This document shows, one piece after another, positions 44,648 to 52,684 of a stretch of DNA of 64,000 bases. The DNA lies in the NCBI RefSeq assembly GCF_013624435.2, contig NZ_CP061768.1:124001-188000 (forward strand), given 5' to 3'. The notes beneath the pieces are model-generated. The model worked only from the letters and a program-made list of their open reading frames with translations. It had not been told where the DNA came from and ran no database searches. The position numbers were made by a program, and so were the translations under genes. How positions within the stretch are numbered: position 1 is the first letter of the stretch; each line of letters begins with the position of its first letter. The stretch comes from Nocardioides campestrisoli (GTDB lineage: Bacteria; Actinomycetota; Actinomycetes; Propionibacteriales; Nocardioidaceae).

Positions 44648-45599
44648 CCGAAGCCCGTCCGGAGGAGAGCAGCGCGTCCCTGTCGTCGGCGAGCCCCTCC
44701 AGGCTGCTCAGCACCCCGACGCGACGCACCGCGAGGTCGCGGCCGACGGTGTCCACGGCGGCGCGGAGGTGGTTCACCCGCGCGGACGCCGCCCTGATCC
44801 GCTCCAGCACCGCCCAGTCGCTGAAGATGTTGTCGAACCAGACGTCGAAGGCCCGGGCCAGCTCGGTGACGCCGACGTCTCCCACGGAGGCGACCTGAAC
44901 GTCGGCGAGCTCGGTGGCCAGGTGGCGCAGCGCCGCGTCCGCGTGCCGCATGAGGTGGCCCGCGCGGTTCAGGCGGTCGTGCTTGGCCATGTCGGCGAAG
45001 AACCCGCCGCCCAGGAACGTGTCGTAGGTCGCCCAGTCGCTGGCGCTGCCGAGGTGTCGGGCCGCCTCGCCCAGGGCCTCTCGCGCGGCACCGGCGGCCG
45101 CCAGCGCCTCGTCCAGCTGGACGAGCTCGGCGTCCAGCGCCCCGGCCCGGGACGCCATCTCGGTCAGCCGGGCGTGGGTGGTCGCCGAGGCGGGGTCCGC
45201 GGCGATCTCCCGCTCCCGCTGCGCCAGCAGCTCGGTGCGCCGTTCCTCCAGGTCGGCGAAGGCGCCGAGGCGTCGCACCAGGTCGTCGACCTCGGCCTGG
45301 GCGGACTCCCGGCGCGCGTCGGCGTCGGCGGTCGCGTACTGCGCCGCCTGTACCTCGGCCTGCTCCCGTGACAGGTCGACGTCGCGGGTGCCACGCAGGC
45401 CCGCGAGGATCCGGGTCAGGGACAGCGACTCCAGCCTGGCGACGTCGACGGTCTCGTCGACCAGCGCGGCCAGTGCCTCGTCGTGCCGGCGTACGGCGTC
45501 GGCCAGGTGGCGGTTCGCCGCCGCCAGCCGCTCCTGCAGCCCGTCCCGCTCGGCCTCGAGCCGCGCCAGCTCGGCCAGTCCCTCCCATGCCCCCGTCAT
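44640..45599 (-). CDS. Coiled-coil protein, unknown function
   Basis: A 319-residue, Ala/Glu/Arg-rich protein predicted almost wholly helical, with long coiled-coil stretches (about 5-70 LARLEAERDGLQERLAAANRHL, and 95-190). The C-terminal third (LGSASDWATYDTFLGGGFFADMAKHDRLNRA) is a conserved globular helical part. It overlaps the M23 gene by 8 bp. A structural or envelope-related role fits the pairing but is inference. A CRP/GlxR-like site lies 39 bp upstream of ATG 45599. Confidence 0.72.
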   Translation of the reverse strand: MTGAWEGLAELARLEAERDGLQERLAAANRHLADAVRRHDEALAALVDETVDVARLESLSLTRILAGLRGTRDVDLSREQAEVQAAQYATADADARRESAQAEVDDLVRRLGAFADLEERRTELLAQREREIAADPASATTHARLTEMASRAGALDAELVQLDEALAAAGAAREALGEAARHLGSASDWATYDTFLGGGFFADMAKHDRLNRAGHLMRHADAALRHLATELADVQVASVGDVGVTELARAFDVWFDNIFSDWAVLERIRAASARVNHLRAAVDTVGRDLAVRRVGVLSSLEGLADDRDALLSSGRASDA

Positions 45600-45637
45600 G
45601 GCGCCGAGGCTAGCGGGCGCCGACCTGCGGCGCAGGT

Positions 45638-45653
45638 GGTGACATGGATCACA
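45638..45653. promoter_or_regulatory. CRP/GlxR-like binding site
   Basis: GGTGACATGGATCACA matches the CRP/GlxR form TGTGA-N6-TCACA except for its first base, and shares a core with the site at 52012. It lies between the divergent genes starting at 45599 and 45744. Confidence 0.5.
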
Positions 45654-45743
45654 TCCCGCATGCGCGTCCCGGCGCGGGGTACACACGCGGCACGTTCTCA
45701 AGCAGCGGGCACGATCCGATCCCCATTCTCAGGGAGTCAGCCC

Positions 45744-45905
45744 ATGCCTGTGCGTATCTACCCCCGGTCGTTGACCGACTTCCTCGTCCTGGCCACGACC
45801 TCGACCGGACGGCTCCTCACCGGCAGGCGTCGCGACCGGCAGGCGTCCGCGGCGGCGACGACCCTGGCGGGAGACGGCGGGGTCAGCCCCGTGCGCATCG
45901 CCTAG
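45744..45905 (+). CDS. Small hypothetical protein (53 residues)
   Basis: A short reading frame for 53 residues beginning MPVRIYPRSLTDFLVLATTSTG and ending PVRIA. AGGGAG lies 7-8 bases before ATG 45744, a good position. No domain or signal peptide is visible; the N-terminal half is moderately hydrophobic and the middle is Arg-rich (RRRDRQ). It stands just downstream of a CRP/GlxR-like site and ahead of the secreted paralog pair. It could be a real small protein or a chance frame. Confidence 0.45.
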   Translation: MPVRIYPRSLTDFLVLATTSTGRLLTGRRRDRQASAAATTLAGDGGVSPVRIA

Positions 45906-46030
45906 TCACCTCACGTCACCTCGGCGTACGCCCCGTGGAACACCGGCACAGAAGGGGCCGCTCGCGTGGTTGGGTAGCGCCCGGGACGGGTAGGAGGCGC
46001 CCGGACACCACACGGACGAGGGGGAGATTC

Positions 46031-46582
46031 ATGAGTCGGACCAGGAGTCGCGCGCTGGCGTTGACGACCGCACCGTTGGCCCTGGGGATGGCGGTGGCGC
46101 TCGTCGCCGCCCCGGCCCAGGCGTCCTCGACGAGCAAGAAGGACCCGGCGGGAGACCACGTCTACGGCTCCGCCAACCTCGACCTCGCCAAGGTCTCGAT
46201 GCGGACCAAGGGCAAGCAGAAGCTCGAGATCACGTTCGGGCTGCACAACGACGTGACCGCCGACGACCTGGTCTTCCCCAGCGGCGTGGGCGTCGACTTC
46301 ACGACCGGGAAGAAGACCACGCGGTCCGTCAAGGTGTACTCCCGCGACGGCGTGCTCCAGAGCGACGTCTGCACCTACGACTCCCGCGAGGACCTGCCGA
46401 CGCCGAAGAAGTGCAGCACGCTGTCGCTCACGCAGGTCGACGGGAAGACCTTCCGGGTCGAGGTGAAGCGCAAGCAGCTCAAGAAGGGCGTGAAGGTGCT
46501 GAAGTGGCGGGCCTCCGCGCTGGCCGCCTCGGCCTTCGACCCGCTCGGGTCGGCCAAGAAGCCCTACAGCTGGAAGCTCTGA
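46031..46582 (+). CDS. Secreted protein, unknown function (paralog A)
   Basis: A 183-residue exported protein with signal peptide (SRTRSRALALTTAPLALGMAVALVAAPAQA, cut after AQA). The mature part is a beta-rich, Lys/Thr-rich domain: NLDLAKVSMRTKGKQKLEITFGLHNDVTADDLVFP and VDGKTFRVEVKRKQLKKGVKVLKWRA. One cysteine pair (DVCTYDS, KKCSTL) may form a disulfide. The next gene is a close paralog. ATG 46031 has GGGGAG 4-5 bases upstream. I recognise no family name. Confidence 0.78.
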   Translation: MSRTRSRALALTTAPLALGMAVALVAAPAQASSTSKKDPAGDHVYGSANLDLAKVSMRTKGKQKLEITFGLHNDVTADDLVFPSGVGVDFTTGKKTTRSVKVYSRDGVLQSDVCTYDSREDLPTPKKCSTLSLTQVDGKTFRVEVKRKQLKKGVKVLKWRASALAASAFDPLGSAKKPYSWKL

Positions 46583-46592
46583 GGTGGCCGCG

Positions 46593-47165
46593 ATGACCCG
46601 GAACCGACGTGCCATGAGGTTGCTCGGGGCGCCGCTGGCCCTCGCGACGAGCCTGGGGATGGCGGTGGCGCTCACTGCCGGCCCGGCTCAGGCGTCCTCC
46701 ACGAGCAAGAGCGACCCGGCCGGGGACCACGAGATGAGCTCGAGCGCCAACCTCGACCTCGCCAAGGTCTCGATGAAGACCAAGGGCAAGCAGAAGATCC
46801 AGATCACGTTCGGGCTGCACAACGACGTCACCGCCGACGAGCTCGTCTTCCCCGGCGGACTGGGCGTCGACTTCCAGATCGCGAAGAAGTCCGTGCGAGC
46901 CGTGCACCTCTTCTCCCGAGACGGCGTGCTCGAGAGCAACATCTGCACCTACGACACCCGCAAGGAGCAGTTCCCGCCGCCGACGAAGTGCCGCACGCTG
47001 CCGTTCACCCAGGTCGACGGGAAGACCTTCCGCGTGGAGCTCAAGCGCAAGCACGTCAAGAAGGGTGCCAAGGTGCTGAAGTGGAAGGCGTCCGCGTTCG
47101 CCTTCACCTCGGGGGCCGTCGACCCGCTCGGCTCGGCCACGAAGCCCTTCACCTGGCGGCTGTGA
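46593..47165 (+). CDS. Secreted protein, unknown function (paralog B)
   Basis: A 190-residue exported protein, clearly a tandem duplicate of the preceding gene: nearly the same signal-peptide end (AQASSTSKSDPAGDH), LDLAKVSMKTKGKQKIQITFGLHNDVTADELVFP and VDGKTFRVELKRKHVKKGAKVLKWKA. The cysteine pair is kept (NICTYDT, TKCRTL). ATG 46593 has GAGG 9 bases upstream; the GTG at 46584 is a possible alternative. The two genes are 10 bp apart and probably co-transcribed. Confidence 0.78.
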   Translation: MTRNRRAMRLLGAPLALATSLGMAVALTAGPAQASSTSKSDPAGDHEMSSSANLDLAKVSMKTKGKQKIQITFGLHNDVTADELVFPGGLGVDFQIAKKSVRAVHLFSRDGVLESNICTYDTRKEQFPPPTKCRTLPFTQVDGKTFRVELKRKHVKKGAKVLKWKASAFAFTSGAVDPLGSATKPFTWRL

Positions 47166-47195
47166 GCCCGCCCATGACTGAGGTTGGATCAGGCT

Positions 47196-48113
47196 ATGAC
47201 CGTGGTGATGACCACGCCGAGCGTGCGCGACCTGGATCGCCTCGCCGGGGTCCTGAGCAGCTGGCAGGTCGACGCAGGCCCGCTGCATCTGCACCCCGGT
47301 GATCTCGGCTGGCACTCCTCGCGAGGCGCTGTCCAGACGGCCGCGTCGCTGAGGGTCTGGTCGCGTGCCGGGAGGATCCTCGCGATCGGACTCCTGGACG
47401 GCCCGGACGGGTTGCTGCGCATGGCGCTCGACCCGCACCTGCGGGACGAGGACGCGCTCTGCCGACAGCTCGCCGCCGACGTCACCGACCCTGTGCGTGG
47501 AGTCCTGGAGGAGGGTGACGCAGTCGTCGAGGCACGAGGCGCCGAGCGGTTCTCACAGCTGCTGTCCGAGGAGGGGTGGCAGCCCGACGAGCCGTGGACG
47601 CCGCTGCACCGCGACGTGTCCGGCGGAGTCGACGACGAGCGCGTGCGTGGCGCCGGGGTACGCATCGAGATCATCGACGCGAGCCGCGTCGATCCCTGGG
47701 TGAGCGTCCACTGGTCGGCGTTCAAGGGCACGCCGTTCGGCGACGAGGAACGGCGCGCGCTCCGCGAGAGGTGGCTGACCATGGCCGGCGGGCCGTTCTA
47801 CCACCGGGCGCGGAGCCTGGCCGCGTTCGACTCCGACGACCACGCGGTGGCGGTCACGACGGTGTGGTTGGCCGGTCCGGGGCGCCCCGGGCTCGTGGAG
47901 CCGATGGGGGTGCACCGAGACCACCGGGGCCGCGGCTACGGCGCGGCCATCTCGGTCGCCGCCGCGGCCGCCCTCCGCGAGATGGGCTCCTCCAGCGTCG
48001 CCGTGTGCGCCGAGAGCTCCAACGCAGCGGCTGTGGCTACGTACGTCGCAGCCGGTTTCACCGCGCGCGAGCCGGTGGTCGACCTTCGGCGTGCATGCCA
48101 GGGTCGGGGATGA
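47196..48113 (+). CDS. GNAT family N-acetyltransferase, two-domain
   Basis: A 305-residue protein. The N-terminal half (about 1-150) looks like a degenerate GNAT or an unrelated alpha/beta domain; the C-terminal half is a clear GNAT, with motif A at VEPMGVHRDHRGRGYGAAISVAAAAALREMG and SSSVAVCAESSNAAAVATYVAAGFT. Tandem-GNAT proteins of this size are frequent in actinobacteria. ATG 47196 is preferred to a TTG at 47184. A strong hairpin follows the stop. Acceptor is unknown. Confidence 0.84.
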   Translation: MTVVMTTPSVRDLDRLAGVLSSWQVDAGPLHLHPGDLGWHSSRGAVQTAASLRVWSRAGRILAIGLLDGPDGLLRMALDPHLRDEDALCRQLAADVTDPVRGVLEEGDAVVEARGAERFSQLLSEEGWQPDEPWTPLHRDVSGGVDDERVRGAGVRIEIIDASRVDPWVSVHWSAFKGTPFGDEERRALRERWLTMAGGPFYHRARSLAAFDSDDHAVAVTTVWLAGPGRPGLVEPMGVHRDHRGRGYGAAISVAAAAALREMGSSSVAVCAESSNAAAVATYVAAGFTAREPVVDLRRACQGRG

Positions 48114-48179
48114 GGGTCTGAGGTGCGGCTGGTGCTGGAGGCACCCCGCTGACTTCCTCGCGGACCGGCCAGACATGAC

Positions 48180-48214
48180 AGGAGTCCTGGGCCCACACGG
48201 GACCCAGGACTCCT
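48180..48214. terminator. Bidirectional terminator hairpin
   Basis: A perfect 12-bp stem, AGGAGTCCTGGG (48180-48191) with CCCAGGACTCCT (48203-48214), and an 11-base loop between convergent stops at 48113 and 48227. Confidence 0.8.
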
Positions 48215-48226
48215 TCGGTGCTGGTG

Positions 48227-48502
48227 TCAGACCTGCTGGCCGAGCGCGAACTGGATGTTGCCCTCCTCGTCCACGCCTCCGTCCAGGACCTTGTCGTCCA
48301 GGATCTCGGCCGCCGGCGCGTCCACGTAGACGGTGGCGCCGTTCTGCACGATGGTCTGGTCGGACTGCTCGGCGTGGTCCGCGGGGCTGACGGACAGGGA
48401 CTGCCCGTCCGGCTCGACCGCGATCCGAAGAGCAGAGAACTCCGGCACGTCCTCTACGAGCTTGTTGACGATGTCGGTCACGTTGTCGGTGAGAGCAAGC
48501 AT
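48227..48502 (-). CDS. HesB/IscA-like protein lacking cysteines
   Basis: A 91-residue protein of the HesB/IscA-like fold (ALRIAVEPDGQSLSVSP; DAPAAEILDDKVLDGGVDEEGNIQFALGQQ). The three cysteines needed for Fe-S binding in true A-type carriers are absent, as in the actinobacterial sub-group often annotated as iron-sulfur biosynthesis proteins. Its function is therefore unlikely to be cluster transfer by the usual means. ATG 48502 has a strong ribosome site (GGAAGGAG, 4 bases before). Confidence 0.84.
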   Translation of the reverse strand: MLALTDNVTDIVNKLVEDVPEFSALRIAVEPDGQSLSVSPADHAEQSDQTIVQNGATVYVDAPAAEILDDKVLDGGVDEEGNIQFALGQQV

Positions 48503-48701
48503 GGCTCTCCTTCCGAAATGGAGGTTGTGTCCCCTTCACCATTGCTCTGATGTGTGGCCCGGACAAACCGCGTGGTCGATATGCGCGCCTGGGGCAGCCT
48601 GGCGGTGGCTGTCCCAGAGGGCTACTCCGGCCGTCGACGGGTACTCGTAGGTCGACCTCGCCCGCCCTGAGCGGGCCGCCTCACCTCAGTGAAGGAAACC
48701 T

Positions 48702-49649
48702 ATGTGCCGAGTCCTCGCCTACATCGGGTCGGAAGTACCGCTGGAGAACCTGCTGCTCAAGCCTGAGAACAGCCTGATCAACCAGTCGCTCGACCCGGAG
48801 CGGCACCCGCAGCTCCAGCTGGCCGGCTGGGGGTTCGGAGCCTGGGGCGAGAACCTGCTCAAGCCCGACGAGCCATTCCTCTACCACCGCCCGATGGCTG
48901 CGTTCTACGACGACAACGTCGCCGGGATCGTCCCGAGCCTCCAGGTCAGCACGATGCTCGCCCACGTGCGCGCCGCGGACTACAACGCGAAGACCGTGCT
49001 GGCGGACGAGAACTGCCACCCGTTCTCCTACCCGGGGACGCCGTGGATCGTCGCGCAGAACGGTGACGTGCCGAACTGGCAGCTGTTGCAACGGGAGCTG
49101 CTCAAGCACTGCAAGGACGAGTACCTGAAGCAGATGAAGGGCAACACGGACACGGAGTTCCTCTACGTGCTCTTCCTGTCCCTGCTCGAGAGCGACAGCG
49201 ACGAGGACGTGAAGCGCGCGGTCGAGGAGCTGATGAGGCTCCTCGTGCAGGCGATGAAGGACCTCGATCTGCCCGCCCTGACCAAGCTGAAGATGGCACT
49301 GGTCGCCCCGAACCGGATCATCGGCGTCAACGTCGGCACCGGGCACCAGGGCGAGACCGAGCCGGAGGGTGACTGGCGCGAGCTGCGCAAGGCCGAGCCG
49401 GGCACCGACGACTTCGCGCTCGCCATGCTCCTGGAGCCGATGTACATGCTGATGGGGAAGAACTTCCACAACGACTCGACGTACGGCTTCGAGGACTGCC
49501 ACGTCGAGGACGCGACGTCCGTCATCTTCGCCTCCGAGCCGCTCAGCGAGGACGTCGAGGACTGGTCGACGCTGGAGTTCGGCGAGATCGTGTTCCTGGA
49601 GAAGGACGGCGAGAGCATCACCCGGACCGTCGACCGCTTGAAGGTGTAG
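48702..49649 (+). CDS. Class II glutamine amidotransferase
   Basis: A 315-residue N-terminal-nucleophile amidotransferase. Cys2 of MCRVLAYIG is the catalytic nucleophile after loss of Met1. Typical marks are WGFGAWGE, THVRAAD-like LAHVRAADYN, FSYPGTPWIVAQNGDVPNW and TDTEFLYVLFL. It is of the YafJ/EgtC-related type and lacks a synthase partner, so its amide acceptor is unknown. Codon use is less GC-biased and the protein is richer in Lys, Asp and Asn than neighbours. ATG 48702 has GAAGGA 6 bases before. A GCCCGC-GCGGGC hairpin (48660-48676) lies in the leader. Confidence 0.9.
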   Translation: MCRVLAYIGSEVPLENLLLKPENSLINQSLDPERHPQLQLAGWGFGAWGENLLKPDEPFLYHRPMAAFYDDNVAGIVPSLQVSTMLAHVRAADYNAKTVLADENCHPFSYPGTPWIVAQNGDVPNWQLLQRELLKHCKDEYLKQMKGNTDTEFLYVLFLSLLESDSDEDVKRAVEELMRLLVQAMKDLDLPALTKLKMALVAPNRIIGVNVGTGHQGETEPEGDWRELRKAEPGTDDFALAMLLEPMYMLMGKNFHNDSTYGFEDCHVEDATSVIFASEPLSEDVEDWSTLEFGEIVFLEKDGESITRTVDRLKV

Positions 49650-49668
49650 CCGGGCGAGGGACGCGCAG

Positions 49669-49956
49669 CTACAGGCCGGGGACGACCCGCATGTCGCGCA
49701 CCGCACCGCCGTCGAGGGCGGCCAGCGCCTCCTGGTAGCCGTCGCTGTCATGGGCGGCGACGGCTGCCTCGACCGAGTCGAACTGGATGAGCACCACCCG
49801 GGTCTGCTCGCCGGCCTCGTAGACCTGGGCGGGCTCGGCCGCGGCGACGAAGGTGCCGCCGGCGGCCAGCAGCGCCGGGCGCGCGATCTTGGAGTACGCC
49901 TTCACCTTCGCCTCGTCGGTGATCTCCTGATAGGTGCTGATCCAGTAGGCAGTCAT
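49669..49956 (-). CDS. DUF1330 domain-containing protein
   Basis: A 95-residue protein matching DUF1330, a small ferredoxin-like alpha-beta barrel related to dimeric monooxygenase-type folds: AYWISTYQEITDEAKVKAYSKIA, FVAAAEPAQVYEAGEQTRVVLIQFDSVEAAVAAHDSDGYQEALAAL. Its biochemical role is unknown. It starts 5 bp after the stop of the neighbouring papain-like gene on the same strand, so the two are probably co-transcribed, and is convergent with the amidotransferase. Confidence 0.88.
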   Translation of the reverse strand: MTAYWISTYQEITDEAKVKAYSKIARPALLAAGGTFVAAAEPAQVYEAGEQTRVVLIQFDSVEAAVAAHDSDGYQEALAALDGGAVRDMRVVPGL

Positions 49957-49960
49957 GGGC

Positions 49961-50638
49961 TCATCCTGTCGGACGCCTGGGCGGGAGCGGACCGACCTGG
50001 ATCTCCGCGCCGTAGGACCACCCCGGGAGGACCGGCAGGAACTCCCCGCTCCAGAAGGTGCCCGGGTCGAACCACGTCGGCTTCCAGCCGTCCTCGACGA
50101 TCCCCATCTCCTGGAGGGTCAGCGCCACGGCCTCCGCGCAGAACGCCGCCTCAGGGCGAGCGCGCTGCCCGCGCTTGCGGCGCGACTGGTGGGGGTCGCG
50201 CCCTGCCAGCCACCGGGCCGCGAGGCGCGCGGTGCTGGGGAACGAGACCCCGTCCAGGCGGGCGATCGCGCGCAGGGCGCCGTCCTCCTGCTCCCTGCCC
50301 GCCTCCGGGATGAGCTGGCGCATCCACGCCGCCTGCCCGTAGGTCTCGCGCCACCGGGTCACCGCGTCGCCGAGGTCGTGGAGCTGGACGCCCCGGTGCG
50401 CGTCGCCCGACCAGTGGTCGACGAGCGCCTTGCCCATCTCGGCGTGCCACAGCAGCGGTGGCAGGTCGTCGATGACCACGGCCATGCCGACGTGGTTGAC
50501 GGGGGCGTTGGTGAGGGTCCGGATGGCGCGGTCGGCAGGGGTGTGGCCGCGGAAGAGCCACAGGTCGCCGGTGCGGGCCAGGCCGGCGGCCTCCTCGAGG
50601 GAGATGCCCTCGGCGCGCGTGTCACTCACCTGAGGCAT
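49961..50638 (-). CDS. NlpC/P60-like (permuted papain fold) protein
   Basis: A 225-residue protein with the circularly permuted NlpC/P60 pattern: the histidine segment DRAIRTLTNAPVNHVGMAVVID near the start and the cysteine segment RPEAAFCAEAVALTLQEMG near the end. DLWLFRGHTP marks the entry strand. YiiX-type proteins of this fold hydrolyse amide or ester bonds, sometimes in lipids or cell wall; here there is no signal peptide, so it may act inside the cell. It precedes the DUF1330 gene. Confidence 0.78.
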   Translation of the reverse strand: MPQVSDTRAEGISLEEAAGLARTGDLWLFRGHTPADRAIRTLTNAPVNHVGMAVVIDDLPPLLWHAEMGKALVDHWSGDAHRGVQLHDLGDAVTRWRETYGQAAWMRQLIPEAGREQEDGALRAIARLDGVSFPSTARLAARWLAGRDPHQSRRKRGQRARPEAAFCAEAVALTLQEMGIVEDGWKPTWFDPGTFWSGEFLPVLPGWSYGAEIQVGPLPPRRPTG

Positions 50639-50667
50639 CGTGCCGCATGGCGGCTAGGGTCGCCCGT

Positions 50668-50856
50668 ATGCGCGCGGCGACGTGGTGGAAGGTTCTCGGG
50701 CTGGCCGGCATGGCCGGCGTGGTCGCGACGGGCGTCGTGGTCACCCGCGGAGAGCGGAAGCGGCAGGCGTACACGCCCGAGCAGGTCCGCGACCGCCTGC
50801 ACGAGCGGTACGCCGAGATCGAGCAGGAGAAGCCCGCCGCCGGCGGCCGCACCTAG
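50668..50856 (+). CDS. Small membrane-anchored protein, unknown function
   Basis: A 62-residue protein with a single transmembrane helix (ATWWKVLGLAGMAGVVATGVVVT) and a charged tail (RGERKRQAYTPEQVRDRLHERYAEIEQEK). Such short proteins are common and conserved in actinobacteria, with no known role. ATG 50668 is preferred to ATG 50647, as AGGG lies 8 bases upstream. It is divergent from the papain-like gene. Confidence 0.7.
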   Translation: MRAATWWKVLGLAGMAGVVATGVVVTRGERKRQAYTPEQVRDRLHERYAEIEQEKPAAGGRT

Positions 50857-50975
50857 ACTCGCCGCCCAGGGAGCTCACCCTGCGCGAGGTCACCGCGGAC
50901 CGGCCGGTGGGAGGACGACGAGCAGGTGTGGGAGCTGTGCTCCCTCCTGAGCCTCGTCGGCCTCCCGAGCCGCCG

Positions 50976-51983
50976 TCAGCGCCTGGCCAGGAACTCGTCC
51001 AGGTCGACCCCTGCCTTGCGGGCCGCCTTGCGCATCGCCGGTGTGGTCAGGTCGGGGACGACGAACTCCTTGGGCTCGATGCTGCGGTCAGCCTCGGCGT
51101 ACTGCCGCTGGGTCTGGGCCAGCGACTCGGCCTGGGTGGCGGCGGTGGCGAGCAGGGTGGCGTCGGCGGTCACCGTCGCTCCGGTGAGCAGCCCGCTGAC
51201 CGCCGGCGTGTAGCCGCTGGAGTGGCCGGCGACGTTGGGGTGAAAGCTCTCGCCGACCGGGACGGAGAGGTTGGTGAGCCACGCCGGGCTGTCGCAGACG
51301 GCGTGCCCGATGAACCGGCTGGTCGGGTTGGCGAACGAGAAGCCACGCGCCGCTGCAGCGGCGGCGAGCCGTGCGTTGAGCTGGTCGGCGGTCTGGTTGA
51401 GCCGGGTCTGCTCGGCCGGCGAGAACCAGGTGAGGGCGCTGCAGTCCTCGCCCATGAAGATCCGCGGATAGCCGACGACCACCACCTTGGCATTGGGTGC
51501 CTTGCTCCGGATGCTGGCGTAGAGGGTGCCCAGCGCGCCGGGCAGCGTGTTGGCGATGTAGGCCTGGGCGGTGTTGATCTTGCCGTCGCAGTTGCTCGCC
51601 CAGCCCGGGAGCGCGCACTCGGTGATCACGTCGGCGAAGCCTGCGTCGTTGCCGCCGACCGAGATGGAGACGTAGTTGGTGGCGGCGCTCAGGGCGCTGA
51701 GCTGGGTGTTGGTGACGTCGGGGATCTTCGCGCCCCCGCAGGCCCGGAAGTTCAGCGCGTAGCCGCGGGCGGTGGCGATCAGCGACGGGAACGCCGCCGT
51801 CGAGCGCTTGCACGAGGTGCCGTCGTCGATGTAGCTGCGGGTGCCGGTGCCCGAGGAGTAGGAGTCCCCCAGGGCGACGTACGACGGTGGCGCTGCCTGC
51901 GCGACTGGCGCGGTGAGCAGGCCAGCCGTCAGCACGGTGGCGGCGATGCCAGCGAGGTGGGCGAGTGCGCGATTCAGGGCCAT
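50976..51983 (-). CDS. Secreted SGNH/GDSL lipase
   Basis: A 335-residue exported esterase/lipase. Signal peptide MALNRALAHLAGIAATVLTAGLL with a cut near AQAA. SGNH blocks: I VALGDSYSSGTG (Ser), II GLN-like RACGGAKI (Gly), III SVGGNDAGF (Asn) and V SFHPNVAGH (Asp-His-type; here FHPN gives the His). It has three cysteine pairs typical of the Streptomyces rimosus/SCO1725-type lipases. It is a likely extracellular lipase. A perfect CRP/GlxR-type site lies 29 bp upstream of the start, suggesting control by carbon status. Confidence 0.91.
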   Translation of the reverse strand: MALNRALAHLAGIAATVLTAGLLTAPVAQAAPPSYVALGDSYSSGTGTRSYIDDGTSCKRSTAAFPSLIATARGYALNFRACGGAKIPDVTNTQLSALSAATNYVSISVGGNDAGFADVITECALPGWASNCDGKINTAQAYIANTLPGALGTLYASIRSKAPNAKVVVVGYPRIFMGEDCSALTWFSPAEQTRLNQTADQLNARLAAAAAARGFSFANPTSRFIGHAVCDSPAWLTNLSVPVGESFHPNVAGHSSGYTPAVSGLLTGATVTADATLLATAATQAESLAQTQRQYAEADRSIEPKEFVVPDLTTPAMRKAARKAGVDLDEFLARR

Positions 51984-52011
51984 GTGGGTTCCTTCGAGAT
52001 AGCCCCCGTAC

Positions 52012-52027
52012 TGTGACGTGGATCACA
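52012..52027 (-). promoter_or_regulatory. CRP/GlxR-type binding site
   Basis: TGTGACGTGGATCACA fits TGTGA-N6-TCACA exactly, 29 bp upstream of the SGNH lipase start codon. In actinobacteria this consensus is bound by cAMP-CRP/GlxR proteins. Confidence 0.8.
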
Positions 52028-52173
52028 CTAAGACGGCGTGAGGTGTCACAGCAAGGGATCTCGGCGCGCAGGACCCAGGATCCGGCGGGGCCGTCGGCAG
52101 AACTAGGCCGACGTCACCACCGAGGCCCATGCCGGCGGGGTCGGTGCGGCGGGCGGTGTGCCAGAGTCGCATC

Positions 52174-52611
52174 ATGACCTCTTGGCGCGACACAGCATCC
52201 GCGGCAGCTCAGAAAGACCTCGACGGTCTCCTCAACCTCGTGCTGCCGCAGGCCCAGGAGCTCCTCGGCAAGAACGGGCGGTTCTACCCCTTCGGCGCCT
52301 CGGTCTCGACCGACGGGGAGGCGTCGCTCACCGCGTCCGACGAGGGATTGGGAGAACACCCGCAGCCGGAACAGGTCCTGGCCGGCGTGTACGACGGAGC
52401 ACGTGCGAGGGCGCGGGAGAACCGGGCATTCGCGTTCGTCTCCGACGTCCTCATCGACGGAGGCGACGCAGTCCAGGTCGAGCTCGAGCATCGTGACGGC
52501 ATCGCCATCGTCGTGTGGGTGCCCTACAAGCCCGCGACGCGCAACAGGGTGCCGACCTTCAGGGACATGAGCGTCACGCCGGGTGAGCCGCGGGTCTGGA
52601 CCGACAGCTAG
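52174..52611 (+). CDS. Hypothetical protein
   Basis: A 145-residue soluble protein, with an N-terminal helix (SAAAQKDLDGLLNLVLPQAQELLGKNG), and then alternating strands (RFYPFGASVSTDGEASLTASDEG; NRAFAFVSDVLIDGGDAVQVELEHRDGIAIVVWVPY). The fold is alpha plus beta and I do not recognise a family. ATG 52174 is chosen since conserved-looking sequence starts there; upstream frame residues are low-complexity. The next gene on the strand is a broken SRPBCC gene. Confidence 0.7.
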   Translation: MTSWRDTASAAAQKDLDGLLNLVLPQAQELLGKNGRFYPFGASVSTDGEASLTASDEGLGEHPQPEQVLAGVYDGARARARENRAFAFVSDVLIDGGDAVQVELEHRDGIAIVVWVPYKPATRNRVPTFRDMSVTPGEPRVWTDS

Positions 52612-52684
52612 GGCACACAGGCACACTTCGGCTGCACAGGTCTGGACGAAACTGCGCGATCACTTCATGAGCCAAGGGGGCGGC

